DNA from: Xanthomarina sp035306705
Lineage (GTDB): Bacteria; Bacteroidota; Bacteroidia; Flavobacteriales; Flavobacteriaceae
Length of the DNA stretch: 29,896 nucleotides
NCBI RefSeq assembly: GCF_035306705.1
Contig: NZ_DATGNO010000050.1
Coordinates: forward strand, 1 to 29,896
Direction of reading: 5' to 3'
In this document: positions 1 through 5,754 of the stretch, in pieces
Layout: every line of letters starts with the position of its first letter
Position numbering within the stretch: position 1 is the stretch's first letter
The notes under the pieces: model-generated
The model's input: only the letters and a program-made list of their open reading frames with translations
Told to the model about the DNA's origin: nothing
Database searches by the model: none
Position numbers and translations under genes: made by a program

Positions 1-26
1 TGTTGAGTTTTAAATATACAATATGG

Positions 27-89
27 TTACTTCACGAAGTTTGAGTTTCGAGAGTTCCACCACCAAGTATTGTTTAAAATTGTTTTCAT
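27..89 (-). CDS. trpL: trp operon leader peptide (attenuator), 20 aa
   Basis: This minus-strand ORF has ATG at 89-87 and TAA at 29-27. It encodes 20 residues with three consecutive Trp codons at positions 9-11 (NNTWWWN). A strong Shine-Dalgarno AAGGAG (102-97) lies 7 nt upstream, which stands out in a phylum that rarely uses one, and a good promoter lies just before it. Tandem Trp codons in a very short, well-translated leader are the hallmark of transcription attenuation of tryptophan biosynthesis: ribosome stalling at the Trp codons favours an antiterminator. The terminator/antiterminator and the structural genes (probably trpE onward) would lie left of the window edge and cannot be seen, so the identity of the downstream operon is inferred. 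The short palindrome ACTTC-GT-GAAGT at the stop codon may belong to the leader fold. Confidence 0.8.
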   Translation of the reverse strand: MKTILNNTWWWNSRNSNFVK

Positions 90-120
90 AAATAATCTCC
101 TTAATAAGGATTTAATGAGT

Positions 121-151
121 CAAAGATAGAAATGAAAATTAGTTTAGCCAA
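121..151 (-). promoter_or_regulatory. Promoter of the trp leader
   Basis: Reading the minus strand, TTG at 151-149 and TATCTTTG at 128-121 are separated by 20 nt. This is an excellent match to the Bacteroidota consensus TTG-N(17-23)-TAnnTTTG. Transcription would start near 115, giving about 25 nt of leader before the ATG at 89. Confidence 0.7.
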
Positions 152-158
152 CTAATTT
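136..158. promoter_or_regulatory. Perfect 9-bp inverted repeat over the -33 box (candidate operator)
   Basis: Arms AAATTAGTT (136-144) and AACTAATTT (150-158) are perfect inverted repeats around the spacer TAGCC. The right arm and spacer cover the -33 TTG (149-151) of the trp leader promoter, as expected of a repressor operator. The half-site TTAGTT/AACTAA loosely recalls the enterobacterial TrpR half-site CTAGTT/AACTAG, but the spacing differs and no TrpR gene is in view. Confidence 0.45.
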
Positions 159-238
159 CCGTAAAAATAATTTTTTATAATTTTAGTTTTAATATTAATG
201 CCCTGTAATTCAGTACTGCTTTATTTAAAATGAAGTAG

Positions 239-271
239 TTGACGCGAACCTTATAAATTTCCCTATTTTTG
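239..271 (+). promoter_or_regulatory. Promoter for the thioredoxin/redoxin genes
   Basis: TTG (239-241) and TATTTTTG (264-271) with a 22-nt spacer match the Bacteroidota -33/-7 consensus. The first gene starts at 337, leaving a leader of roughly 60 nt. Confidence 0.6.
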
Positions 272-336
272 TGTAAATCCGTTTTGGTTTTTGTGAAAAA
301 CAGATTTAAATGTAAACCGAGACTTAATTTTATAGC

Positions 337-855
337 ATGAGATATTTATTGATTTTATTGACTTTTTTAATGCTTTCGTGTAAAAATGAAAACAAGGCTG
401 AAGCCACTTTAACTTCCAATACAAACGATGAGGTCATTGAATTGGAAATAGTAGATTTTAGTGGATTGGAAAAATATTTAAATACCACTACAGAAAAAAT
501 TTATGTGGTAAATTTCTGGGCTACCTGGTGCGCACCTTGTATTAAAGAGTTGCCTTATTTTGAAGATTTAAATAAAAATTATTCCGATAAAAATGTGGAG
601 GTTATTTTGGTGAGTTTAGATTTTCCTCATGTTTACGAGACCAAATTAAAACCATTTATTACAGAAAACAATATAAAATCCAAAGTTGTAGTTTTAAACG
701 ATATGGATTCTAATTCGTGGATTCCAAAGGTCGATGAAAGTTGGTCTGGTGCTATTCCAGCAACTTTAATTTTTAATAATCAAACTCGTAAATTTTTTGA
801 AAAACCATTTACATACAAAGAGTTAGAACACGAAATAAAACAATTTTTAAAATAA
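337..855 (+). CDS. TlpA-like thioredoxin-fold lipoprotein
   Basis: This 172-aa protein has a lipoprotein signal peptide with lipobox LMLSC (residues 11-15), then a short linker and a thioredoxin/TlpA domain from about residue 35. The redox motif WCAPC (64-68) sits in the typical FWATWCAPC context. It is probably an envelope-anchored thiol-disulfide reductase, for example in cytochrome maturation or periplasmic thiol reduction. The cis-Pro region appears as GAIPATLIF. It is followed 5 nt later by another thioredoxin-fold gene and shares its promoter. The exact partner cannot be read from the sequence. Confidence 0.88.
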   Translation: MRYLLILLTFLMLSCKNENKAEATLTSNTNDEVIELEIVDFSGLEKYLNTTTEKIYVVNFWATWCAPCIKELPYFEDLNKNYSDKNVEVILVSLDFPHVYETKLKPFITENNIKSKVVVLNDMDSNSWIPKVDESWSGAIPATLIFNNQTRKFFEKPFTYKELEHEIKQFLK

Positions 856-860
856 ACATT

Positions 861-1457
861 ATGTATAAATTAAAAACACTTGTTATTGCTTTATTAATAT
901 CAACAGTTGGCATGGCTCAAAGTGGCTATAAAGTTGGGGATATTGCAACAGATTTTAAGTTAGAAAACATTGACGGAAAGATGGTTTCGTTGTCAGATTA
1001 TAATCAGGCAAAAGGATTTATAATCATATTTACCTGCAATAGCTGTCCTTTTTCTGTGGCTTATGAAGATAGAATTATTGCATTGAATAAAAAATATGAA
1101 TCGCAAGGATATCCAGTGATAGCCATTATGCCCAATAATCCCGATAAGAGCCCGGGAGATAGTGCAGAATCCATGCAAGCACGAGCGAAAGCAAAAGGTT
1201 TTACCTTTCCCTATTTAATGGATAAAAATCAAGATATATATCCGCAATATGGCGCTTCAAGAACACCTCATGTATATGTTTTGGAAAAAGCTAAAAAAGG
1301 AAATCAGGTAAAATACATTGGCGCTATTGACGACAATTATCAAGATCCGGAATCGGTAAACCAGAAATATGTTGAAAACGCTGTAGATGCTTTATTGGAA
1401 GGGAAACCAATAAAGGAGTCTCATACAAGAGCACTTGGTTGTACTATAAAAAAATAA
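861..1457 (+). CDS. Secreted AhpC/TSA-type redoxin (thioredoxin family)
   Basis: This 198-aa protein has a signal peptide ending around GMAQ (residues 17-20), so it is probably periplasmic. The redoxin domain starts with the usual GDIATDFKLENIDGKMVSLSDY segment, split here by position: GDIATDF at 26-32 and NIDGK at 36-40. It carries a CNSCP motif (Cys59, Cys62) and a further Cys near the C-terminus in LGCTIKK. The family resembles peroxiredoxin/TlpA-like proteins common in Bacteroidota. It lies 5 nt after the TlpA-like lipoprotein and is almost certainly co-transcribed. The substrate is unknown; a third cysteine near the end could act in resolving or transferring the disulfide. Confidence 0.85.
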   Translation: MYKLKTLVIALLISTVGMAQSGYKVGDIATDFKLENIDGKMVSLSDYNQAKGFIIIFTCNSCPFSVAYEDRIIALNKKYESQGYPVIAIMPNNPDKSPGDSAESMQARAKAKGFTFPYLMDKNQDIYPQYGASRTPHVYVLEKAKKGNQVKYIGAIDDNYQDPESVNQKYVENAVDALLEGKPIKESHTRALGCTIKK

Positions 1458-1487
1458 GGTCTTTTGGTCCTGTTGGAGTATATTTCT

Positions 1488-1509
1488 AAAGCATTTTTTT
1501 GCTTTAATT
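1488..1509 (+). terminator. Weak hairpin after the redoxin gene
   Basis: AAAGCA (1488-1493) and TGCTTT (1500-1505) form a short stem around a T-rich loop, followed by AATTT. The stem is short and AT-rich, so termination here is only a possibility. Confidence 0.3.
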
Positions 1510-1531
1510 TGATTTAGAATTGGTATTTTTG
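1498..1531 (+). promoter_or_regulatory. Promoter of the cytoplasmic rhodanese gene
   Basis: TTTG (1498-1501) and TATTTTTG (1524-1531), 22 nt apart, fit the -33/-7 consensus. The -7 box overlaps an upstream in-frame ATG at 1520, which would therefore not be transcribed. This decides the start at 1553. Confidence 0.55.
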
Positions 1532-1552
1532 CACAAAAATAATACGGGATTT

Positions 1553-1867
1553 ATGGCAGATTTAGCACAAGACAAATGGAAAGAGCAATTATCTAAAGAT
1601 CATAATGCACAGATATTAGATGTTCGAACAGATGAAGAAGTGGAAGATGGAATTATTCCAGAAGCCCTCTGCATTGATATTTATCTTGGACAAGATTTTA
1701 TTGACCAGATAGAGAACTTGGACAAAAGTAAAAACTACTATATTTATTGTCGTTCTGGCGGAAGAAGTGCTCAGGCCTGTGCAATTATGAATCAATTGGG
1801 TTTTGAAAACACCTACAATTTATTGGGTGGATTCGATGATTGGGAAGGTGAAACAACCTGTGATTAA
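1553..1867 (+). CDS. Rhodanese-like domain protein (cytoplasmic)
   Basis: This is a single rhodanese domain of 104 aa when read from the ATG at 1553. An upstream ATG at 1520 lies within the -7 promoter element and adds residues unlike the family, so it is rejected. The domain shows the ILDVRT motif (21-26) and the active-site loop CRSGGRS with Cys66, which forms the persulfide in sulfurtransferases. There is no signal peptide, so the protein acts in the cytoplasm, in contrast to the rhodanese lipoprotein that follows. Single-domain rhodaneses move sulfane sulfur from thiosulfate or persulfide donors; the acceptor is unknown. Confidence 0.87.
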   Translation: MADLAQDKWKEQLSKDHNAQILDVRTDEEVEDGIIPEALCIDIYLGQDFIDQIENLDKSKNYYIYCRSGGRSAQACAIMNQLGFENTYNLLGGFDDWEGETTCD

Positions 1868-1910
1868 ATTTATATGAAGTTTTAAGCTATTAATTTTAAA
1901 AAATTCTACA

Positions 1911-2297
1911 ATGAAACGTTTATTATTATGCTCCTTGCTTTTAATGTTGGTTTTTAGTTGTAAAAACACTAGAAGCGAGCATATTACTGTTGTTACAGCC
2001 GAGGAAATGCAGGCTATTTTGGACTTGGAAGAGGTGCAATTAATAGATGTAAGAACACCTGAAGAGTTTAAAGAAGGACATATTAAAGATGCTCAAAATA
2101 TTAACTTTTATTCAGACACTTTTGATGAAGATATTTTAAAGCTGGACAAGTCTAAACCAGTAATTCTCTATTGTAAATCGGGGAGAAGAAGTGCAGCATG
2201 TTCAGAAAAACTGGTTCAAGCTGGCTTTGTTAAAGTGTATGACCTAAAGGGAGGAATAACCCAATGGAAACACGAAGAACTAGAGCTTGATAATTAA
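1911..2297 (+). CDS. Rhodanese-like lipoprotein
   Basis: This 128-aa protein has a lipoprotein signal (lipobox LVFSC, Cys17) and one rhodanese domain with LIDVRTP (44-50) and the active-site loop CKSGRRS (Cys88). It is the envelope-facing counterpart of the cytoplasmic rhodanese 43 nt upstream, and the two catalytic loops are clearly related. With the two thioredoxin-fold genes before them, it forms a sulfur/thiol-handling group. Its stop codon overlaps that of the convergent regulator gene (shared TTAA at 2294-2297), so no separate terminator fits between them. Confidence 0.87.
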   Translation: MKRLLLCSLLLMLVFSCKNTRSEHITVVTAEEMQAILDLEEVQLIDVRTPEEFKEGHIKDAQNINFYSDTFDEDILKLDKSKPVILYCKSGRRSAACSEKLVQAGFVKVYDLKGGITQWKHEELELDN

Positions 2298-3178
2298 CTG
2301 AAGTGTTTATCTATGAAAGCTTTAATAGTTTCTTGATCACTTTCATAGAGTCTTGGAGGAGCCAAACATTTAAGCTCTTTTTGCAACTCCTTATCTTCCC
2401 AAATAAGTCTAACGCCCAAAATAGAATTTAAGTCATAACTGTCACTTCTAGAGGCATAAGAGGCATAGAGATAGTTTTTATCTATTTTTTTTAAGAAATT
2501 AAACAACTCAGCAGTTAACAATAGGAAATTTTCATTGCAATCACTATTAATATCGTAGGCATAAAAAACGGGTGTCTTTTGTTTTTTGTAATCAATTAAG
2601 TCGTTTACGGTAATATCTTCCTCGCTTAACTCTCTTTTTTTAATCTTATTATAAAGCCTCTTCGGAATAGGTAAAAACACAGAATGTCCTGAATAAAATC
2701 CAGAGCTATCAAAAATAATCTTATTTATATCGGGTAACATTTGAGTAGCCTTAAGGATTAATTCTTTTGAAATAGGCTTTACAATATGTGGCTGTATTAA
2801 GGAGCAACGAATAATTTCATTTAAATCTGAATCATATTTTATAGTTCGCAACCTACTAGTTGACGATTTTAAATCCAAAATCCAATTAGGGTCGGGCAAC
2901 TCTTTGGACAACGAACTTAAGGCATATCTTCTCACATTAAAATCGTAAAAAGTAGGGATCGAAACAGGGGCATTTAAATTTCTGATTACTTGATATGGAA
3001 TAAATGTAATATCTACCATGTCTTCTTCTTTATCAGATTTTAACAGGGTTTCATTCTTTTCCCATCTAATAATAGTTCTAATATCCACATCAAATTTAGA
3101 CGCCAGTTCGGCTTGAGACATGTTTTTATAAGCTCTAAAGTCTATTAATAACGTACCTAAAGATGTGTATTTCTTCAT
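2294..3178 (-). CDS. Xre-type HTH regulator with large C-terminal domain
   Basis: This 294-aa protein starts with a lambda-repressor-type HTH (about residues 8-45; MSQAELASKFDVD followed by RTIIRWEKNE). The remaining 240 residues recall, to my eye, a GNAT/acyltransferase-like fold (SGHSVFLPIPKRLYNKIK, then SEEDI and a C-terminal YASYASRSDSYDLN segment). I know this architecture from flavobacterial HTH proteins of unknown ligand. I infer a regulator that senses a small molecule, possibly an acyl-CoA or acylated compound, through the C-terminal domain. It is divergent from three small genes starting at 3297, and an inverted repeat lies between them, so it probably controls that unit and itself. 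Enzyme activity is unproven. Confidence 0.72.
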   Translation of the reverse strand: MKKYTSLGTLLIDFRAYKNMSQAELASKFDVDIRTIIRWEKNETLLKSDKEEDMVDITFIPYQVIRNLNAPVSIPTFYDFNVRRYALSSLSKELPDPNWILDLKSSTSRLRTIKYDSDLNEIIRCSLIQPHIVKPISKELILKATQMLPDINKIIFDSSGFYSGHSVFLPIPKRLYNKIKKRELSEEDITVNDLIDYKKQKTPVFYAYDINSDCNENFLLLTAELFNFLKKIDKNYLYASYASRSDSYDLNSILGVRLIWEDKELQKELKCLAPPRLYESDQETIKAFIDKHFS

Positions 3179-3224
3179 TACAGTTGCCTTCTAAGTCTAT
3201 GTAAAAGTAGTTTTTTTTATTTTA

Positions 3225-3241
3225 ATGACACAGCATGTCAT
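3225..3241. promoter_or_regulatory. Inverted repeat ATGACA-N5-TGTCAT (candidate operator)
   Basis: Perfect 6-bp arms (3225-3230 and 3236-3241) around CAGCA lie in the divergent region between the HTH gene and the small-gene operon. They sit just upstream of where a -33 box for the 3264-3271 element would be. Position and symmetry suit binding by the dimeric HTH protein encoded next door. Confidence 0.45.
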
Positions 3242-3263
3242 ATCCTAACTAGTAGGGAGGATT

Positions 3264-3271
3264 TATATTTG
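3264..3271 (+). promoter_or_regulatory. -7 element TATATTTG of the small-gene operon
   Basis: TATATTTG matches the Bacteroidota -7 consensus 26 nt before the ATG at 3297. No TTG is found at the expected -33 position (about 3241-3247), which suggests activator-dependent or weak transcription. Confidence 0.5.
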
Positions 3272-3296
3272 CTTGAATAAATTGTGAAACTGAAAA

Positions 3297-3503
3297 ATGG
3301 TCGAGCTATTACATACCAATGAGAAAGATCTTAATCCAGAAGAAGCAAGACGAAAAGAATTGAAAGAAATTACAAATCGAGCCTTTGAACAATGTTATAA
3401 TGCTTTAGATACTATAGACGCCATTATGGACTGTTTAAATGAGTTGGAAAGTTTATTGAATAAAAACAAGATTAACAAAGAAAGTTTTAAAACTAGAAAA
3501 TAA
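3297..3503 (+). CDS. Small hypothetical protein, 68 aa
   Basis: I do not recognise this protein. It is 68 aa, highly charged and predicted all-helical, with an N-terminal Glu/Lys-rich helix and a second helix rich in regularly spaced hydrophobics (ALDTIDAIMDCLNELESLL, about residues 36-54) that could form a coiled coil. It has no signal peptide or membrane segment. It is the first gene of a three-gene unit (spacings 33 and 11 nt) transcribed away from the HTH regulator. It starts at the ATG at 3297, downstream of a clear -7 element. Confidence 0.6.
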   Translation: MVELLHTNEKDLNPEEARRKELKEITNRAFEQCYNALDTIDAIMDCLNELESLLNKNKINKESFKTRK

Positions 3504-3536
3504 GTCCCACTAAATAACCTCAGATTTTATACAGCT

Positions 3537-3773
3537 ATGATTCAAGCTAAAATATTATTCCTACAACAAGAATTGAAACGCAATCCAGAGAAAAATAAAG
3601 GGTTGTTAGAGACCATCGATAACTTAGAGAATTTACTTAATCAAATAGATTTAAATGCAGAAGTAGTTCCTGTACAAAATGTGCAAAAATTGAATAAGTT
3701 ATTTGAGTCTCTAAAGAACGAACCTTTGGCAAAACAAGAAAAGTTAATAATAAGGCAATTGGTTAAATATTAA
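3537..3773 (+). CDS. Small hypothetical coiled-coil protein, 78 aa
   Basis: I do not recognise this protein. It is 78 aa and helical, with leucines at near-heptad spacing (ILFLQQELKRN, then LLETIDNLENLLNQIDL), which suggests a coiled coil and perhaps pairing with the similar small helical protein encoded just before it. There is no export signal. It lies between the 68-aa protein gene and a lipoprotein-like gene, in the same orientation and probably the same transcript. Confidence 0.55.
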   Translation: MIQAKILFLQQELKRNPEKNKGLLETIDNLENLLNQIDLNAEVVPVQNVQKLNKLFESLKNEPLAKQEKLIIRQLVKY

Positions 3774-3784
3774 AACGTATAAGT

Positions 3785-4306
3785 ATGAAAAAAAGAGCAG
3801 TTAAATTCTTAGCCATCATTTTGTTTTTACTAGCCTGTTCTGTAATTGTAAATTGTAATTCTAGTAACAAAAGGAAAAACGGTTATGTTAACGAAACTGA
3901 AATATTAATTGAAGAAAAAACCAATACCATTCTAGCTATAGATAGGACATTTTATAGGAAACTTCCAACCATCCATAACGGCCTTATTGAGATTAAACAA
4001 CCTGATGGAGAACCTTATATTGTAGTTGTAGTTAATGGAAAAGATTTAAAGAACTTTTCACTATTTGTAATCGAGGATTTTCATGAGTTTCTAGAAAATG
4101 CCAAAGTTGTAATGAATGATAGCAATCAAGATATTACTTTAAGTATAGACGATTTAAAATCGACATATATGAGAAAAAGTGTGTCCTTTGAAAAGGGTGT
4201 TTTTATACAAAAAGAGACAAATAACACTAGTTCCGTAATTTTTGATTTATCTAAACAAGACCTAAAAGAAATTGAAGAAGCCTATAATTTACTTTTAAAT
4301 GAATAA
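3785..4306 (+). CDS. Hypothetical exported (lipo)protein, 173 aa
   Basis: This 173-aa protein has a basic N-terminus and a hydrophobic stretch (about residues 7-24) holding two possible lipobox cysteines, LLAC near residue 18 and VNC near residue 24. It is therefore probably a lipoprotein or otherwise exported. The mature part has a beta-rich middle (LPTIHNGLIEIKQPDGEPYI, YIVVVVNGKDLKNFSLFVI) with no family I recognise. It is the last gene of the unit controlled from the divergent region at 3179-3296. It is the only exported product there, so the two small helical proteins may assist or regulate it; this is speculation. Confidence 0.55.
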   Translation: MKKRAVKFLAIILFLLACSVIVNCNSSNKRKNGYVNETEILIEEKTNTILAIDRTFYRKLPTIHNGLIEIKQPDGEPYIVVVVNGKDLKNFSLFVIEDFHEFLENAKVVMNDSNQDITLSIDDLKSTYMRKSVSFEKGVFIQKETNNTSSVIFDLSKQDLKEIEEAYNLLLNE

Positions 4307-4380
4307 TAAGTAGACTGTTTTTCTACTGAAAGAATGAGGAAACTGACGTTTAACTAATATATTGTACCTTAATCCGTTCT

Positions 4381-4413
4381 TTTGTAGTTCCTTACTAATT
4401 TTCCGTATGTTTA
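4381..4413 (+). promoter_or_regulatory. Possible promoter of the 87-aa membrane protein gene
   Basis: TTTG (4381-4384) and TATGTTTA (4406-4413), 21 nt apart, resemble the -33/-7 consensus with a final G to A change. The gene starts 88 nt further on. Confidence 0.35.
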
Positions 4414-4501
4414 AGTAATTGCGTATTTAAAGAATAAAGTCCCAAATTTTAATTCATAAAACGTATGCAGTGTTTTTTATTAACTAAAACTAATTATTAT
4501 T

Positions 4502-4765
4502 ATGAATGGTTATCTTATTTTATCAATTGTTGCACTTATGTTCCTCGTAATCTACTGGTATTCTTATCGAACAGTAACTTTAGAGGACAAAAAACGAAAA
4601 GATTTTTGGGACAAAAAACGTCATTTGGAAATGGCCTTTCATGCACGTTTGAAAGAGCGTAGTGAAAGAAGGCGCCTAAAATTCGAAAGATTTATGGAGC
4701 GAAGTAAAGAAATCCAACAAGAACTATCTAAACTTCAAAATTCTAATCAAATCCAAACTAATTAG
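4502..4765 (+). CDS. Small membrane-anchored coiled-coil protein, 87 aa
   Basis: An N-terminal membrane helix (about residues 3-22, YLILSIVALMFLVIYWYSY) is followed by a long, very basic helix rich in Lys/Arg/Glu (RLKERSERRRLKFERFMERS). By the positive-inside rule the tail lies in the cytoplasm. No family is recognised. It is monocistronic: no gene follows on this strand before a strong intrinsic terminator at 4788-4831. A shorter out-of-frame ORF at 4465-4662 overlaps it and lacks protein-like composition, so this frame was chosen. Confidence 0.6.
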   Translation: MNGYLILSIVALMFLVIYWYSYRTVTLEDKKRKDFWDKKRHLEMAFHARLKERSERRRLKFERFMERSKEIQQELSKLQNSNQIQTN

Positions 4766-4787
4766 AATGCCATGAGCAAAGAAATTT

Positions 4788-4831
4788 AAAAGCTTCTAAA
4801 ACTAGACGGGTTTTAGAAGCTTTTTGTTTTT
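4788..4831 (+). terminator. Strong intrinsic terminator
   Basis: A perfect 15-bp stem (4788-4802 with 4810-4824) encloses a 7-nt loop and is followed by a T-rich tail. It ends the 87-aa membrane protein transcript. The stem is also preceded by A residues, so it could act in both directions. Confidence 0.85.
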
Positions 4832-5023
4832 ATTAAATGTGTATTCGAGCCTGTAAGAATTCCATAAAGTATCTTTTTTCGAGGAATATGAATTATGGTG
4901 TCCAGTAGAATTTGCTCAAATTAGCTTAAAAAGTATTCTAGCTTTTATAAATTTAAAATAATGAGATCATGTTCTCTTAAGTTTCATTTTATAAAAAAAT
5001 AATTATCACCCAGATTGTCACCT
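4832..5023. other. Intergenic stretch without a recognisable gene
   Basis: Between the terminator at 4788-4831 and the tmRNA terminator I see only AT-rich sequence. One stop-free stretch (about 4859-4963, plus strand) lacks a start codon and is not called. Confidence 0.5.
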
Positions 5024-5063
5024 AAAAAAAGGAAACCCTTATATACTGGCGCATACAAGGGTT
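5024..5063 (-). terminator. Terminator of tmRNA
   Basis: On the minus strand AACCCTTGTAT (5063-5053) pairs with the stem partner ATATAAGGGTT near 5043-5033, followed by a run of seven T residues (5030-5024). It lies immediately after the mature 3' end of ssrA. Confidence 0.75.
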
Positions 5064-5068
5064 AAAAG

Positions 5069-5460
5069 TGGAGTCGGAGAGAATCGAACTCTCGTCCAAA
5101 CAAGTAACCAAAAAGCTTTCTACACGTGTATTCTTTTCTTGTTTTTTCGATTGCAAGCTGGTTAAAGACACCCCACTTACAACTTATCTTCTTTGGTTTC
5201 AAAAGTAAACCGAAGCGTTTTACTTTCTATATTAACATTTACGATGCCTCTATTCGAACGCCGTTAATCAAGGCTTTCAGGAGACATTTAGCTTGCACAC
5301 CTAGTGTGCCTTGGCCAATCCTACTGTAATTCGGATTAAGCAGCTAAAGCGTAGTTATTCTCGCCGTTTAAAAGTTTGACCTAGCCTTTTACGTGTTTCA
5401 AAGTCATTACACGACGTGCTTACTATCTAATTAATCTCGCTGTCAAAACCAGTCGACCCC
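5069..5460 (-). ncRNA. ssrA: Transfer-messenger RNA (tmRNA)
   Basis: The minus strand starts with GGGGTCGACTGGTTTTGACA (5460-5441), the canonical tmRNA 5' end, and ends with the tRNA-like T arm (GAGAGTTCGATTCTCTC) and acceptor CGACTCC-A. The first seven bases pair with the last seven before the discriminator A at 5069; CCA is not encoded and must be added. The length is 392 nt. The tag reading frame at 5365-5336 reads GENNYALAA followed by TAA, matching Bacteroidota tags ending in ALAA. Its function is trans-translation: rescue of stalled ribosomes and tagging of the incomplete protein for proteolysis. ORFs drawn across this region are spurious. Confidence 0.97.
5336..5365 (-). other. tmRNA proteolysis-tag reading frame (GENNYALAA)
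   Basis: Within ssrA, the minus strand from 5365 reads GGC GAG AAT AAC TAC GCT TTA GCT GCT TAA in codons. The resume codon is the Gly codon GGC. The ALAA end is a signal for ClpXP-type proteases. Confidence 0.92.
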
Positions 5461-5465
5461 AATTC

Positions 5466-5483
5466 TTCCTGCGAAAGCAGGAA
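5466..5483. repeat. Short palindrome with GAAA loop at the tmRNA 5' flank
   Basis: TTCCTGC (5466-5472), loop GAAA and GCAGGAA (5477-5483) form a perfect hairpin. From memory, similar TTCCTGC...GCAGGAA units are scattered through many flavobacterial genomes as REP-like elements. Here it would lie in the 5' precursor of tmRNA, six bases before the mature end, and could guide processing. Confidence 0.5.
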
Positions 5484-5607
5484 TCTATTAATAAAATAGA
5501 AATAAATAATTTTACATATTTAAGTTTGTCTCATCCCAATACCTCGGGAATTCCGACATTACCTTCATACAAACATTCTTTTTTCAAAGAACTTTTTAAA
5601 AGGAATG

Positions 5608-5634
5608 CGAAGTTACATAAAAAAAGTTGTGCAA
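5608..5634 (-). promoter_or_regulatory. Probable tmRNA promoter
   Basis: On the minus strand TTG (5634-5632) and TAACTTCG (5615-5608) are 16 nt apart, a near match (TTCG for TTTG). Transcription would start about 140 nt before the mature 5' end, so a processed leader is expected. Confidence 0.45.
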
Positions 5635-5657
5635 CTTCATAAATCCATGTATTTTCG
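5627..5657 (+). promoter_or_regulatory. Probable promoter of the saccharopine dehydrogenase-like gene
   Basis: TTG (5627-5629) and TATTTTCG (5650-5657), 20 nt apart, give a plus-strand promoter. Its -33 box lies next to the -33 of the divergent tmRNA promoter. The leader to the ATG at 5755 is about 90 nt. Confidence 0.45.
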
Positions 5658-5754
5658 TGCAAATTCTATACCAAACTTCTATTGTCATTTCCCGACAATT
5701 TCCAAAGGGAAGATATATAGTAACAAATTAAATTTTAAGTAATATTTTTTAGCA

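Noticed and set aside
4465..4662. 65-aa ORF overlapping the 87-aa membrane protein gene
   Set aside because: The composition is not protein-like, and the competing frame has a clear membrane helix and charged helix and ends at a terminator.
4859..4963. Stop-free stretch that reads like a protein tail (plus strand)
   Set aside because: There is no start codon, promoter or recognisable family; its length is compatible with chance in AT-rich DNA, so I could not support a pseudogene.
5126..5329. 67-aa ORF on the plus strand
   Set aside because: It lies wholly within ssrA on the opposite strand and has no protein-like features.
5521..5565. Near-palindrome around CTCGGGAATTCCGA as a second repeat unit
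   Set aside because: The symmetry is imperfect and there is no second copy in the window, so I could not support it as a repeat or operator.
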